Source: an uncultured Alphaproteobacteria bacterium
GTDB taxonomy: Bacteria; Pseudomonadota; Alphaproteobacteria; RF32; CAG-239
Direction of reading: 5' to 3'
Length of the DNA stretch: 43,287 nt
NCBI GenBank assembly: GCA_944391415.1
Contig: CALXTM010000012.1
Location: 1 to 43,287, forward strand
Part shown: one piece after another, positions 33,211 to 42,354 of the stretch
How the letters are laid out: every line of letters starts with the position of its first letter
Numbering within the stretch: the first letter of the stretch is position 1
Program-made: the position numbers and the translations under genes
Notes under the pieces: model-generated
Told to the model about the DNA's origin: nothing
Databases searched by the model: none
Seen by the model: only the letters and a program-made list of their open reading frames with translations

Positions 33211-33720
33211 CTATTTTGCATCTTTCTCTGTATTGTCTTCTTTGGCGTGTACATAAGGACTTTTTGACATTGCCACAATCAAATCAAACAAATGTTTGGC
33301 CGCTTGGCGATTGCTTATTTTATAATAAGCCCTGACCAACTCCAGCGTCTCTTGTTTTAACATCGGGTCGGTATTAAACACCTCCAAATCCTCGTTAAGC
33401 GTAGCATCTGCCTCGGGATTGCTGAACATTCTCGGGCTTTGTTTGGCCACTGTCTTGTCCATATCATCATAGAAAAAGCTGATCGGCGTATCCATAACCA
33501 CGCTAAAATCCCACAATCTGCTGGCGCTGACGCGGTTTAGCCCTTTTTCATATTTTTGAATTTGTTGAAATGTCAGCCCCAACAAATCGCCCAATTTTTC
33601 TTGGCTCCACCCCAAGATATTGCGGCGCATTCTGATACGGTTGCCGACATGGATATCAATCGGATTAGGCTCGCCCGAAGGAGTCCTACCCCTAGATGCT
33701 TTACGCGATACAGATTTCAT
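33211..33720 (-). CDS. XRE-family transcriptional regulator
   Basis: A 169-residue protein with a helix-turn-helix at residues 25-80: VGNRIRMRRNILGWSQEKLG, LTFQQIQKYEKGLNRVSASR. The C-terminal half is helical and acidic. The type (RIRMRR..LG.SQEKLG...TFQQIQKYEKG.NR) is common in Alphaproteobacteria and often lies beside lnt and metK. Here it follows lnt on the same strand. Target genes are unknown. Confidence 0.88.
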   Translation of the reverse strand: MKSVSRKASRGRTPSGEPNPIDIHVGNRIRMRRNILGWSQEKLGDLLGLTFQQIQKYEKGLNRVSASRLWDFSVVMDTPISFFYDDMDKTVAKQSPRMFSNPEADATLNEDLEVFNTDPMLKQETLELVRAYYKISNRQAAKHLFDLIVAMSKSPYVHAKEDNTEKDAK

Positions 33721-33772
33721 TTTTTAGTCCTTATCATAAAAGCAATTAAAACAACCGGAATTTCAACCGGCA

Positions 33773-35284
33773 TTATTCATTTTCTATTTTTATACCACCT
33801 AAAAATGCCAAAATCAAGCAAAAGGTTAAACATACCCAATTACCAAATCGGCTATATAACGTTTTCTTTTGTTGAGGTTCATCTAACCCAACATCCAGAT
33901 AACCTTTGTAATTAAGCGGCATAATCTTTTTATCTTGCCCATAGGCATTAATCATTCCGCTGATACCGTTGTTGGCTGCTCTAACGATTGATATTCCCTC
34001 CTCAACCGCGCGCATTTTGGTTGCCGCCCAATGTTGATATGGCCCGGCCGAGTTACCATACCATCCGTCGTTGGTCAGGTTTATCAAAAAGTCCGGACGT
34101 GATGCCTCATCCACAATCTTGTGCGGAAAAATTATCTCATAACAAATAACCCCGCCCAACGACGGCATATCATCCAACACAATTTTTTTCGGCCCGTTTC
34201 CTCGACCAAACGTGCCAATTGCATTTGCCACCGGCCTGACAAAATCCGGCAAATATTCACGCAGCGGAATATATTCGCCAAACGGCACCAAATGGCTTTT
34301 GTGATAATAGGCCACCACCTCGCCTGTATGGTTAATAATCACCATTGAATTATGCGGCATATACCACTCGCCAACCGGTTGATAAGTTATCATGCCGGTA
34401 ACCAAATAACCGTTCTCTGGTATAATCTTTTTCACCAACTGCAAATGCTGTTCATCTTCATCCAGCGCAAAAGGCGATGCCGTCTCGCCCCATACAATCA
34501 AATCAGGCCTCTGTTTACTTGGCGATTGACTAAGTTCGAGATATGTCAAAAAAATTTTTTCGGCAATACTTCGATTCCATTTCATCTCCTGGGGAATACT
34601 CGGCTGCACAATGCGCACAATCTTGCCTGTTTCGTGAATATCTGCCGTCTTTAGCCGCCAATAACCCCCGATCCAAATTCCGCCGACCACAAGCCCTGCC
34701 GCCATAGCGCATTTTACCAATGTTTTAAGCTTGCCATCTGCCAGCCATAATCCGCCAATCGTATATACCAACAACATTGCCAACGACAAAATATAGCTTC
34801 CGCCCCAAGAAGCCGCTTGAATCATCTCATCGCTAAAAGCCACCGTATATCCGATTAGGTTCCACGGAAAACCCGTAAAGATAAAACTCCTTATCCACTC
34901 AAAAATCACCACCCCGGCACAAAAGAACAACCACTTTTGCCAAGGCTTTCTTTTCAGCGGAATAAGCCATGCCGGCACCCCGAAAAACAACCCAAAAAAC
35001 GCCCCCGATGCAATCAAGGTAATCGGATAAAGCCACCCGAATTTTTCCGGCTCAATCAACAAGGCATTGCCAACCCAGCTAAACCCCAGCGCAAAATGAG
35101 CAAACCCAAAACTATATGCCCTGGCAAACAAACTGCGTCTGTTTTCGGCCTCAAGCAATTCAAACATCAAAACCGCAAATGCCGCCACTGCCGCCCACAT
35201 CATATAATACGGCGCAAACGCCGCCACACTCAGTGCACCTGCGGCAAAAGCCGTTGTTTTGGGGTATTTGAGCAGAGACCTCAT
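33773..35284 (-). CDS. lnt: Apolipoprotein N-acyltransferase
   Basis: A 503-residue protein. Six or more N-terminal membrane segments (FAAGALSVAAFAPYYMMW, FSWVGNAL) lead to a periplasmic nitrilase-like domain with the Glu-Lys-Cys triad: Glu in VWGETASPFAL, Lys in YYHKSHLVPFGEYIPL, Cys in LGGVICYEIIFP. A last membrane segment follows. It adds the third acyl chain to outer-membrane lipoproteins. The start shares one base with the corC stop (TAATG). Confidence 0.96.
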   Translation of the reverse strand: MRSLLKYPKTTAFAAGALSVAAFAPYYMMWAAVAAFAVLMFELLEAENRRSLFARAYSFGFAHFALGFSWVGNALLIEPEKFGWLYPITLIASGAFFGLFFGVPAWLIPLKRKPWQKWLFFCAGVVIFEWIRSFIFTGFPWNLIGYTVAFSDEMIQAASWGGSYILSLAMLLVYTIGGLWLADGKLKTLVKCAMAAGLVVGGIWIGGYWRLKTADIHETGKIVRIVQPSIPQEMKWNRSIAEKIFLTYLELSQSPSKQRPDLIVWGETASPFALDEDEQHLQLVKKIIPENGYLVTGMITYQPVGEWYMPHNSMVIINHTGEVVAYYHKSHLVPFGEYIPLREYLPDFVRPVANAIGTFGRGNGPKKIVLDDMPSLGGVICYEIIFPHKIVDEASRPDFLINLTNDGWYGNSAGPYQHWAATKMRAVEEGISIVRAANNGISGMINAYGQDKKIMPLNYKGYLDVGLDEPQQKKTLYSRFGNWVCLTFCLILAFLGGIKIENE

Positions 35285-36162
35285 TATTGCTTGTTTTCTG
35301 CCGGTTGTGGTTTAACGATAATAACTTTTTTAATTTGGCAAGGATCAACCTCCAAAATTCTAAATTTAATACCGTTCAATCCGTTGATAACTTCGCCTTT
35401 TTCCGGCACTCTTTGTATAAAATGGAAGATAAGCCCGTTAAGCGTCTCAATTTCATCGGCCTCTTCATCGTTTAGCCCTTCGTACAAATCCAAGCCGCAA
35501 GTCTCTTTGATTTCTTGCAACTCGGCTTTTCCGTCAGCCAAAATATTACCGTTTTGTTGGTTGGAAATCACCGGTTCTTCTTCATGGTCATATTCATCCT
35601 CAATATCACCGACGATTTCTTCTAACAAATCTTCAATAGTGATCAATCCGTCAATACCGCCGTATTCATCAACCACCACCGCCATATGAATTTTTTCTTG
35701 CTGCATTTCTTTCAACAAATCGAGCACTTTTTTCTCTTGCGATACAAATTTTATTTTATTGCTCAAAACATCTACGGCTTTAAGTTCTCGCTGATTTTGC
35801 AACACACCTTTAACCAAATCAATAACGTGGACGATGCCGATGATATCATCCAAAGATTCGCCATAGATTGGGATTCTTGAGTGTCCTTCTGATATCATCA
35901 AATCAGCCAAATCAAAGATGCTCCCATCTTTTGAAAATGCCACTATTTCTGCTCTTGGAATCATGACACTGCTGCACTTTCTATATTTCAAATCCAATAC
36001 ATTGTTCAGCAGCAGCTGCTCGTGCTCGCTAAAATCTTTATCGCCATTCTCCACGGCTTCTTCAATCAAATCTTCAATGGTTTCGCGCACGGTTTCCTGA
36101 TTCTTGTGTCGATTAAACCACCGTTTGAAAATATTTTCGTCCTGACTATCTTCCTGAGACAT
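35284..36162 (-). CDS. corC: CorC/HlyC-type CBS-domain protein
   Basis: A 292-residue soluble protein. Two CBS domains (MIPRAEIVAFSKDGSIFDLA, IPIYGESLDDIIGIVHVIDL and EYGGIDGLITIEDLLEEIVG) are followed by a CorC_HlyC domain (RILEVDPCQIKKVIIVKPQP). It lacks the DUF21 membrane domain of CorB. The family is linked to Mg/Co efflux and to lipoprotein maturation through its place next to lnt. The ybeY gene ends seven bases upstream of it. Confidence 0.93.
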   Translation of the reverse strand: MSQEDSQDENIFKRWFNRHKNQETVRETIEDLIEEAVENGDKDFSEHEQLLLNNVLDLKYRKCSSVMIPRAEIVAFSKDGSIFDLADLMISEGHSRIPIYGESLDDIIGIVHVIDLVKGVLQNQRELKAVDVLSNKIKFVSQEKKVLDLLKEMQQEKIHMAVVVDEYGGIDGLITIEDLLEEIVGDIEDEYDHEEEPVISNQQNGNILADGKAELQEIKETCGLDLYEGLNDEEADEIETLNGLIFHFIQRVPEKGEVINGLNGIKFRILEVDPCQIKKVIIVKPQPAENKQ

Positions 36163-36168
36163 CTTTTT

Positions 36169-36678
36169 TTATTGCTCCTCATAAGGATTGTTAATATTTA
36201 GTTGTTCCAAAATTTTGACCTCTATACTTTCCATTTCTTCGGCTTCATCATCATTTTGATGATCATATCCGCACAAATGCAAAATTCCGTGCACCAACAA
36301 ATGGGCAAAATGATGCTCCGGCAAAATATGTTTTTCTTCGGCCTCTTTTTGCAATGTTTGACGCGCAATGATAATGTCGCCAAGCTCTACCTCGGCGGCA
36401 CATGCAACCTCATCTGCAAAATTCTCATCATCGACATTGGCAAAAGACAACACGTTGGTCGGCCGATCAATTCCCCTAAACTGGGCATTTAGCTCATGCA
36501 CCACATCATCATTGCTAAGGCTCAAATTAACCACTATCGGCTTGTCAAAAGTAATTTTATTGCCAAGCTGATATTTTTTCAGATATTCCAAAGTTGTTGC
36601 AAACACTGCTTCGGCTGCTTTGGCATAGCTTGCCGGCCATTTTTCATCATCTTCAATAACATTAAGCTGGTTACTCAT
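36169..36678 (-). CDS. ybeY: Endoribonuclease YbeY
   Basis: A 169-residue protein from the ATG at 36678, which overlaps the phoH stop by eight bases; the longer frame to 36738 lies wholly inside phoH. The zinc motif HLLVHGILHLCGYDH (HxxxHxxxxxH type) and NAQFRGIDRPTNVLSFA identify the family. YbeY matures 16S rRNA 3' ends and takes part in ribosome quality control. Confidence 0.95.
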   Translation of the reverse strand: MSNQLNVIEDDEKWPASYAKAAEAVFATTLEYLKKYQLGNKITFDKPIVVNLSLSNDDVVHELNAQFRGIDRPTNVLSFANVDDENFADEVACAAEVELGDIIIARQTLQKEAEEKHILPEHHFAHLLVHGILHLCGYDHQNDDEAEEMESIEVKILEQLNINNPYEEQ

Positions 36679-37636
36679 CACCATACTCTTTTTTGCTTCT
36701 TTGCTCATAGGCCTGGACAATTTTAGCCACCAACCCATGCCTTACCACATCCTCAGCCGAAAACCGTACTGCACCGATATTTGGCGTACCTTTCAACACC
36801 TCCAATGCATCCCTAAGTCCCGATATAACCCCATGCGGCAAATCCACCTGGCTCAAATCGCCGTTGACCACCATTCTGGAATTCTCGCCCAATCTGGTCA
36901 AAAACATTTTCATTTGCATTGGGGTTGTGTTCTGCGCCTCATCCAAAATAACAAATGCATTGGACAATGTCCGCCCGCGCATAAATGCCAACGGAGCAAT
37001 TTCTATCTCGCCCAAAGCAATTTTTTTGTCAACCTGTTCGGCCGGCAACATTTCATACAAAGCATCATAAAGCGGACGCAAATAAGGGTCGACCTTGTCT
37101 TTCAGATCTCCCGGCAAAAATCCCAAATTTTCTCCGGCTTCAACCGCCGGTCTTGATAATATAATCTTATCGATAGTCCCTTCCAGCATCATCGATACCG
37201 CCAAAGCCACTGCCAAATAAGTTTTACCGGTACCGGCAGGCCCCAAACCGAATACCAATTCATTTTGCATCATGGTCTGAATATATTCTGCCTGGGTTGC
37301 CGAGCGCGGATATATATGACGTTTTTTGGTCTTTAACACCAGTTCGCTCAGATCTTTGGCCGTTTTTCCATCGACATTATCTCCGCTCATTCTGGCAGCG
37401 GCTTTCACCTCTTGCTCGCCGATTTCTATTCCCTTGCTGACCTTGTTATACAACACATCAATTGCAATTTTGGCCTGTTCGATAGCGTTTTTGTCACCTT
37501 TAATCGTAATATTGTTGCCAAAACTGGTAATTTCAACCTTCAAGCATTTTTCCAACAATTTAAGATTGGCATCTTGAGCTCCGACCACCTGTTGAGCCAA
37601 AGCATTATTAAACAATTCAAAAGAAATTTCGGCCAT
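36671..37636 (-). CDS. phoH: PhoH-family ATPase
   Basis: A 321-residue protein with an N-terminal KH-like part (VEITSFGNNITIKGDKNAIE) and a P-loop ATPase domain: GLGPAGTGKTYLAVALAV, SRPAVEAGENLGFLPGD, AFVILDEAQNTTPMQMKMFL, TRLGENSRMVVNGDLSQVDL. It is the PhoL/YbeZ branch, which works with YbeY in rRNA maturation. It lies four bases downstream of miaB and overlaps ybeY. Confidence 0.95.
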   Translation of the reverse strand: MAEISFELFNNALAQQVVGAQDANLKLLEKCLKVEITSFGNNITIKGDKNAIEQAKIAIDVLYNKVSKGIEIGEQEVKAAARMSGDNVDGKTAKDLSELVLKTKKRHIYPRSATQAEYIQTMMQNELVFGLGPAGTGKTYLAVALAVSMMLEGTIDKIILSRPAVEAGENLGFLPGDLKDKVDPYLRPLYDALYEMLPAEQVDKKIALGEIEIAPLAFMRGRTLSNAFVILDEAQNTTPMQMKMFLTRLGENSRMVVNGDLSQVDLPHGVISGLRDALEVLKGTPNIGAVRFSAEDVVRHGLVAKIVQAYEQRSKKEYGDE

Positions 37637-37640
37637 ATTT

Positions 37641-38975
37641 TTATCCCTCTACGATTGTACCCGATAATGAATTCATTGTTGCTTCTTCCACTTTAACACG
37701 AATAATTTTATTCAACAAGCCTTTATCCGCCTTTGCATACAAATTCTGCATATAAGGTGTTCTGCCGGTCAACTGTCCGGCATGACGCCCTTTCCCCTCA
37801 AACAAAACCTCAACTGTTTTTCCCACTGTCTGTTGGTTAAATTTCAGCTGATAATCAAACAGCTTGTTTTGCAAAATTTCCAGTCTTTTTTCTTTGACTT
37901 TTTCTTCTACCTGATTTGGCATAACCGCCGCCGGCGTTCCGGGACGCCGCGAATATTTGAAAGAAAAAGCCTGAATAAATTTAACTTTGTCAACCAAATT
38001 CAACGTATCTTCAAAATCTTTGTCACTCTCACCCGGAAACCCCACAATAAAATCCGAAGAAAATCCTATTTCAGGATTAGCCTCTTTCAAACGATAGATT
38101 ACGTCCAAATATTTAGCCACATCATGCCGACGATTCATCGCCCGCAAAACAGCGTCCGAGCCAGACTGTATCGGTAGATGCAAATAAGGCATCAATTTTG
38201 TTATTTCTGCATGACATCTGATCAAATCATCGGTAACATCCGCCGGATAAGATGTTGTATAGCGGATTCGTTTCAGTCCGTCTATCTCGTCAAGTTTTCT
38301 AAGCAAATACGCCAAATCTCGTTCTTTTCCGTTTTTGTCTTCACCATGATAAGAATTAACGTTTTGCCCCAGTAAATTAATTTCTAAGGTCCCCTCTGCC
38401 ACCAGTTTTTTTGCCTCGGCCAATACATCCTCAATTGGTCTTGATGTTTCGATTCCTCTGGTATAAGGCACCACGCAATAAGTACAAAAATTATTGCAAC
38501 CTTCCTGAATTGCCAAATACGAACAACCGCCCTCGCTTTTATTTTGCGGCAAGAAATCAAACTTCGATTCGGCGGGAAAATCTGTTTCAATAATGGTATC
38601 ACCTGACTTGCGGGCTATCTTTTCCAATATTTCCGGCAATCTGTAATATGTCAGCGGGCCCAAAGCAAAATCCACATAAGGAGCTCTTTTGGCGATTTGC
38701 TCATCCTCGGCCTGAACCACACACCCCAAAACCCCGATAACGGTCTTTTTCCCTTCAATTGCTCTTTCCTGTTTAAGCAAATAAACTCTGCCCAAATCAG
38801 AAAACAATTTTTCGGTTGCTTTTTCTCTGATATGACAAGTGTTAAAGATAACCAAATCGGCCTGTTTTAATGTTGCGGCCTCTGACCAGCCCAAACTTTG
38901 CAAAATGCCAGCCACTCTGTGGGAATCATAAACATTCATCTGGCAGCCGAAAGTTTTGATATAATATTTTTTCAT
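37641..38975 (-). CDS. miaB: tRNA-2-methylthio-N6-dimethylallyladenosine synthase MiaB
   Basis: A 444-residue radical-SAM methylthiotransferase. N-terminal cluster cysteines lie in KTFGCQMNVYDS, FNTCHIREKA and GVLGCVVQAE; the radical-SAM motif is EGCNNFCTYCVVPYTRG; a TRAM domain closes the protein (GQLTGRTPYMQNLY). It converts i6A37, the MiaA product, to ms2i6A37. First gene of the miaB-phoH-ybeY-corC-lnt-XRE run. Confidence 0.97.
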   Translation of the reverse strand: MKKYYIKTFGCQMNVYDSHRVAGILQSLGWSEAATLKQADLVIFNTCHIREKATEKLFSDLGRVYLLKQERAIEGKKTVIGVLGCVVQAEDEQIAKRAPYVDFALGPLTYYRLPEILEKIARKSGDTIIETDFPAESKFDFLPQNKSEGGCSYLAIQEGCNNFCTYCVVPYTRGIETSRPIEDVLAEAKKLVAEGTLEINLLGQNVNSYHGEDKNGKERDLAYLLRKLDEIDGLKRIRYTTSYPADVTDDLIRCHAEITKLMPYLHLPIQSGSDAVLRAMNRRHDVAKYLDVIYRLKEANPEIGFSSDFIVGFPGESDKDFEDTLNLVDKVKFIQAFSFKYSRRPGTPAAVMPNQVEEKVKEKRLEILQNKLFDYQLKFNQQTVGKTVEVLFEGKGRHAGQLTGRTPYMQNLYAKADKGLLNKIIRVKVEEATMNSLSGTIVEG

Positions 38976-39069
38976 ATTCTTCCAAAATTAACTTTTAATA
39001 TTTTTATTTTTTACACTATGTCATTATTTTTGTTTTTTCAAACTTTTTTTGGCTTTTTCCTTATTTTGG

Positions 39070-39098
39070 TTGAAAATTTAACATTTTTTTGCTAATGT
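39070..39098 (+). promoter_or_regulatory. Sigma-70-type promoter before the TerB-like gene
   Basis: TTGAAA and TAATGT with a 17-base spacer, 35 bases upstream of the start codon. Confidence 0.5.
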
Positions 39099-39132
39099 TT
39101 AGATGTGGATGATACTTTTAGGAGATTTTTAT

Positions 39133-39579
39133 ATGTCAAGCTTCAATATGGAAAACCAAACCAATTACATTTCCCAACTATCTGAGGATGAAAAGATCAT
39201 TTTTTTGCAAGCCCTGACCAGGCTGGCTCGCTGCGACAAGAATTTTGAAGACGAAGAGAAATCATTTATCAAAGATTTGGCAATTGTTTTTGGCATTTCC
39301 AAAGACAAATCCGACATTGTTTTGCAAAAACTTTCCGATGATGAACTTTTGCAAAAAGTTGCTTGCATCAAAAATCGCCAGGCGGCGCTTCAGCTTATCA
39401 AAGAATGCTGCCTTTTGGCCAATTCCGACGGCGACCTGTCCGAGCGCGAGGTTCTTCTTATCGGCAAGATGGGGCAGGCCATGGGAGTTGAGCTTGAAAA
39501 AGTTGAGCAAATCAGCCAATGGGTCGTCGACCGCATCATTTGGCTTGAAGAAGGCAAAATTATTTTTGAACAGGTTTAA
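39133..39579 (+). CDS. TerB/DjlA-like helical domain protein
   Basis: A 148-residue protein from the ATG at 39133 after TAGGAG. It is all-helical, with the pattern FLQALTRLARCDKNFEDEEK, FIKDLAIVFGIS and CCLLANSDGDLSEREVLLIG, typical of TerB-type domains, whose acidic residues may bind metal. No membrane segment or J domain. The family appears in tellurite-resistance and envelope-stress settings, but no other ter gene is here. The role is unknown. Confidence 0.75.
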   Translation: MSSFNMENQTNYISQLSEDEKIIFLQALTRLARCDKNFEDEEKSFIKDLAIVFGISKDKSDIVLQKLSDDELLQKVACIKNRQAALQLIKECCLLANSDGDLSEREVLLIGKMGQAMGVELEKVEQISQWVVDRIIWLEEGKIIFEQV

Positions 39580-39603
39580 CTTTATCTGAAGGAATTTTCT
39601 CCC

Positions 39604-40761
39604 ATGGAAAACATGATTGTTAATTTACAAGATGTCGACATAACCTCTTCGCAAGATTTTGCCGCCTACTCCGACTTCAAGGAGCAGCTTGAATTTGAGC
39701 AAGGAAACCGTCCTTTTCCCCGCACCTATCTTCCGCAAGATATCAAATCACGCAACGAAACCCTGTCAGCCTCTATTGCCAAGATGCCGCCGCAACTCCT
39801 CAAAACCAAAGCCGACGAATTGATTGCGGCCCAAGGCCTCAAACGCCACGATGAAATGATTGATCATCTTGCTCAAAAGCGTATTGCCAACTACAACCAA
39901 TTTAACAATCTTTGGACGCCGGTTCTCTGGCAATCGCGCTCTGACAACACTGTCTCAAAGGTTAAAATCGGCGAGAATACCATTGATGCTTTTGACCTAG
40001 ACTTTTTGATTGCCGAAAGCCTGCAAAATCTATATTCCAGCGAGGATCCTCGTGCCGAGTATTATGACTGGATTGAGCGCCAGCAACAAATTGAAATTAA
40101 CATCAACACCCAAGGCACCACCGAAGAAGAAATTGTTGAGCGCAACACTTTTATCTCATTTCTTGACGACCGCGAAACCGAAATAAAACGAATTATCTCG
40201 CTTTACTCCGGAGCTGCGCTTAATCCTCACTGCCGTCAACAGACCGAAGCTCAAGAAAAGCTCAAATTTTTGACCTTCAAACTAAGTGAGCTTCGCCGAT
40301 TGCGTGAGCGCACCCAAGCAACTAAGTCCCATGCCGACAGCAAAGAATATTTTGATGAGCAAGAACGTCGCGAGCGCACTGCTGCCGTTCGCACCACGGC
40401 GGCTCTTGCCGGAGTTGCCCTTACCGACGAAATGCTCAGCCTTGGTGAACGTCGTCTGCTCAAAGACAAAGATGCCTCTCTTTTGGAGCATGGCATCGGC
40501 GAAAGTTTTGTTAATCTTCGTCCCAACACCACCACCAAAGAAGAAGCCATCACCAAGATAAACACCGCCAAACTAAACCGCGAGCAAATGATAGCCATGT
40601 TCACGGCCATGCGCAACGGCATCTCCAAAGAAGAGTGGCTACGTCGGCAAAATCAGCAAGACCAGCCGCAACAACAATCTTCTTTGCGGCAATATCCGCG
40701 CAATCTCCGCGGATTTAGGGTCAGTGACTTTCGCGAATATTCTAACAGCTCTTCTTCATAG
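39604..40761 (+). CDS. Unrecognised hydrophilic protein, Gln-rich C-terminus
   Basis: A 385-residue protein 24 bases after the TerB-like gene, with AAGGA before the ATG. It is charged and mostly helical with no membrane segment. A long Arg/Glu-rich helix (KLSELRRLRERTQATKSHAD, then EQERRERTAAVRTTAALA) spans about residues 225-275, and the tail is low-complexity (NQQDQPQQQSS, then EYSNSSSS). It recalls structural or minor virion-type proteins in composition only. I know no family. Base composition equals that of the neighbouring core genes, so recent transfer is not indicated. Confidence 0.7.
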   Translation: MENMIVNLQDVDITSSQDFAAYSDFKEQLEFEQGNRPFPRTYLPQDIKSRNETLSASIAKMPPQLLKTKADELIAAQGLKRHDEMIDHLAQKRIANYNQFNNLWTPVLWQSRSDNTVSKVKIGENTIDAFDLDFLIAESLQNLYSSEDPRAEYYDWIERQQQIEININTQGTTEEEIVERNTFISFLDDRETEIKRIISLYSGAALNPHCRQQTEAQEKLKFLTFKLSELRRLRERTQATKSHADSKEYFDEQERRERTAAVRTTAALAGVALTDEMLSLGERRLLKDKDASLLEHGIGESFVNLRPNTTTKEEAITKINTAKLNREQMIAMFTAMRNGISKEEWLRRQNQQDQPQQQSSLRQYPRNLRGFRVSDFREYSNSSSS

Positions 40762-40764
40762 TCG

Positions 40765-40793
40765 TTGACAAGCACCCCAAGTTGCGCTATTCC
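40765..40793 (+). promoter_or_regulatory. Possible promoter before yggT
   Basis: A consensus -35 TTGACA with TATTCC 17 bases downstream. The -10 is weak; GATATT a few bases on is an alternative. Confidence 0.4.
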
Positions 40794-40831
40794 GATATTA
40801 AATTAACCACAACATTCAAAGGAGATTTTTT

Positions 40832-41134
40832 ATGGTTATTTTTGATCCTTTTTTGGAAATCATTGGTCTTATAGTTGACATTTATTTCAAGATTGTTGTT
40901 GTTCAGGTTGTTTTGTTCTGGCTCATCCATTTCAAAATTCTTGAGCCGTCCAACAAATATGCTCTCAAAACAGTCGAATTGTTAGACAAAGCAACGGTTC
41001 CTGTCTACGACAAAATCAAATCAAAAATTCCAACTGTTTTTTCTGGTATTGATTTTTCACCGTTTATTTTGCTGTTGGTTTTATACTTTATCATTCGTTT
41101 GATTGCCAGTTTGCGGATCTTAATAGCTGGTTAA
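40832..41134 (+). CDS. yggT: YggT-family membrane protein
   Basis: A 100-residue protein with two hydrophobic stretches around a short loop (LIVDIYFKIVVVQVVLFWLI; FSPFILLLVLYFIIRLIASL), the YGGT domain. ATG 40832 follows AAGGAGA. The family is widespread and its role in bacteria is uncertain. The stop shares a base with the next ATG (TAATG), coupling it to the DUF167 gene, a common order. Confidence 0.88.
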   Translation: MVIFDPFLEIIGLIVDIYFKIVVVQVVLFWLIHFKILEPSNKYALKTVELLDKATVPVYDKIKSKIPTVFSGIDFSPFILLLVLYFIIRLIASLRILIAG

Positions 41135-41448
41135 TGCACATATTTGACGAAACATCAAACGGCATTATTCTAAGAGTTAGGCTCACGCCTAACTCTTCTT
41201 CTTGTCGCTTAGGCGGTATATTTGCCGCGCCAAACGGAGACGGCTTCCTAAAGATCTGTGTTGTCAGCGTTGCCGAAAAGGGCAAAGCCAATCGCGAGCT
41301 GATTAATTGGTTGGCGCAACAATTGCAAATTTCCAAATCAGATGTTCATATTATTGCCGGAGAGCTTGACAGATACAAAAAAATCCTTATAACAGCAAAC
41401 AAGGACCTAATTTTGCCTCGTTTGACGGCTTTGGTTGAAAAGGAATAA
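41134..41448 (+). CDS. yggU: DUF167/YggU-family protein
   Basis: A 104-residue protein with the family pattern GIILRVRLTPNSSSCRLGGI, LKICVVSVAEKGKANRELIN, and IIAGELDRYKKILI. A small conserved alpha/beta protein of unknown function. It lies between yggT and folD, with six bases to the folD start. Confidence 0.93.
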   Translation: MHIFDETSNGIILRVRLTPNSSSCRLGGIFAAPNGDGFLKICVVSVAEKGKANRELINWLAQQLQISKSDVHIIAGELDRYKKILITANKDLILPRLTALVEKE

Positions 41449-41454
41449 GCTATC

Positions 41455-42351
41455 ATGACAGCACAAATTATCAATGGCAAAGAGATTTCCGCCGCTTTTC
41501 GAAAAACACTTGCGCAAAAGATTGCCGATTTTCCGTCGGAAGACATGCCTGTTTTGGCGGTTATTTTGGTTGGCGACGACGATGCCAGCAAAATTTATGT
41601 GCGTAACAAACAAAAAGCCGCTGCCGAGGTTGGCATCGGTTGCGAGGTAATGGAATTTTCCTCAACCATTGGCGAACAAGCCCTGCTCAATGTTATTGAT
41701 GAGCTCAATGCCAATCATCATATTGACGGCATTATTGTCCAGCTTCCGCTGCCAAAACATCTTGACCGACTCAAAATTCTTTCACGCATTGCCCCGTCCA
41801 AAGATGTTGATGGGTTTAGTCCGTATAATACCGGTTTATTATCCTACAACAGTCCTGATGCTTTTATTTCGGCCACGCCCAAAGGCATTTTGCATCTTTT
41901 ACTTTCAACCGGGATTGAGCTTGAAGGCAAGCATGCCGTAATTATCGGCCGCTCCAACATCGTCGGTCGTCCGGTTTCCACGCTTTTGCTCAACCAAAAT
42001 TGCACTGTCACCATCACCCACTCCAGGACCCAAGACCTCCCATCAATTGTCAAAACAGCCGACATCATCATTGCCGCCTGTGGGCAACCATGTCTTATCA
42101 AAGGTGACTGGATCAAAGAAGGCGCCGTGGTAATTGATGTAGGTATCAACCGTATTGATGGCAAACTCTGTGGTGATGTTGATTTTGCTGAGGCTGTCAA
42201 CAAAGCATCTTTCATTACCCCGGTTCCGGGCGGTGTTGGTCCGATGACCGTTGCCATGTTGCTTGCCAACACTTTTGCCGCTTTCTGCCGCCACCAACAA
42301 TCGTCGCATCATTGCAATTGCGACCATCATCATTGCAACTGCCAAGGATAA
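41455..42351 (+). CDS. folD: Methylenetetrahydrofolate dehydrogenase/cyclohydrolase with His/Cys-rich tail
   Basis: A 298-residue protein. FolD signatures: AVILVGDDDASKIYVRNKQK, GIIVQLPLPKHL, APSKDVDGFSPYN, VIIGRSNIVGRPVSTLLLNQ and ITPVPGGVGPMTVAMLL. It interconverts 5,10-methylene-THF and 10-formyl-THF in the cytoplasm. After the usual end a short tail, HQQSSHHCNCDHHHCNC, has six His and four Cys and looks like a metal-binding extension; I do not know it from other FolD proteins. It is followed after three bases by the YqaA-type gene. Confidence 0.95.
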   Translation: MTAQIINGKEISAAFRKTLAQKIADFPSEDMPVLAVILVGDDDASKIYVRNKQKAAAEVGIGCEVMEFSSTIGEQALLNVIDELNANHHIDGIIVQLPLPKHLDRLKILSRIAPSKDVDGFSPYNTGLLSYNSPDAFISATPKGILHLLLSTGIELEGKHAVIIGRSNIVGRPVSTLLLNQNCTVTITHSRTQDLPSIVKTADIIIAACGQPCLIKGDWIKEGAVVIDVGINRIDGKLCGDVDFAEAVNKASFITPVPGGVGPMTVAMLLANTFAAFCRHQQSSHHCNCDHHHCNCQG

Positions 42352-42354
42352 ACC

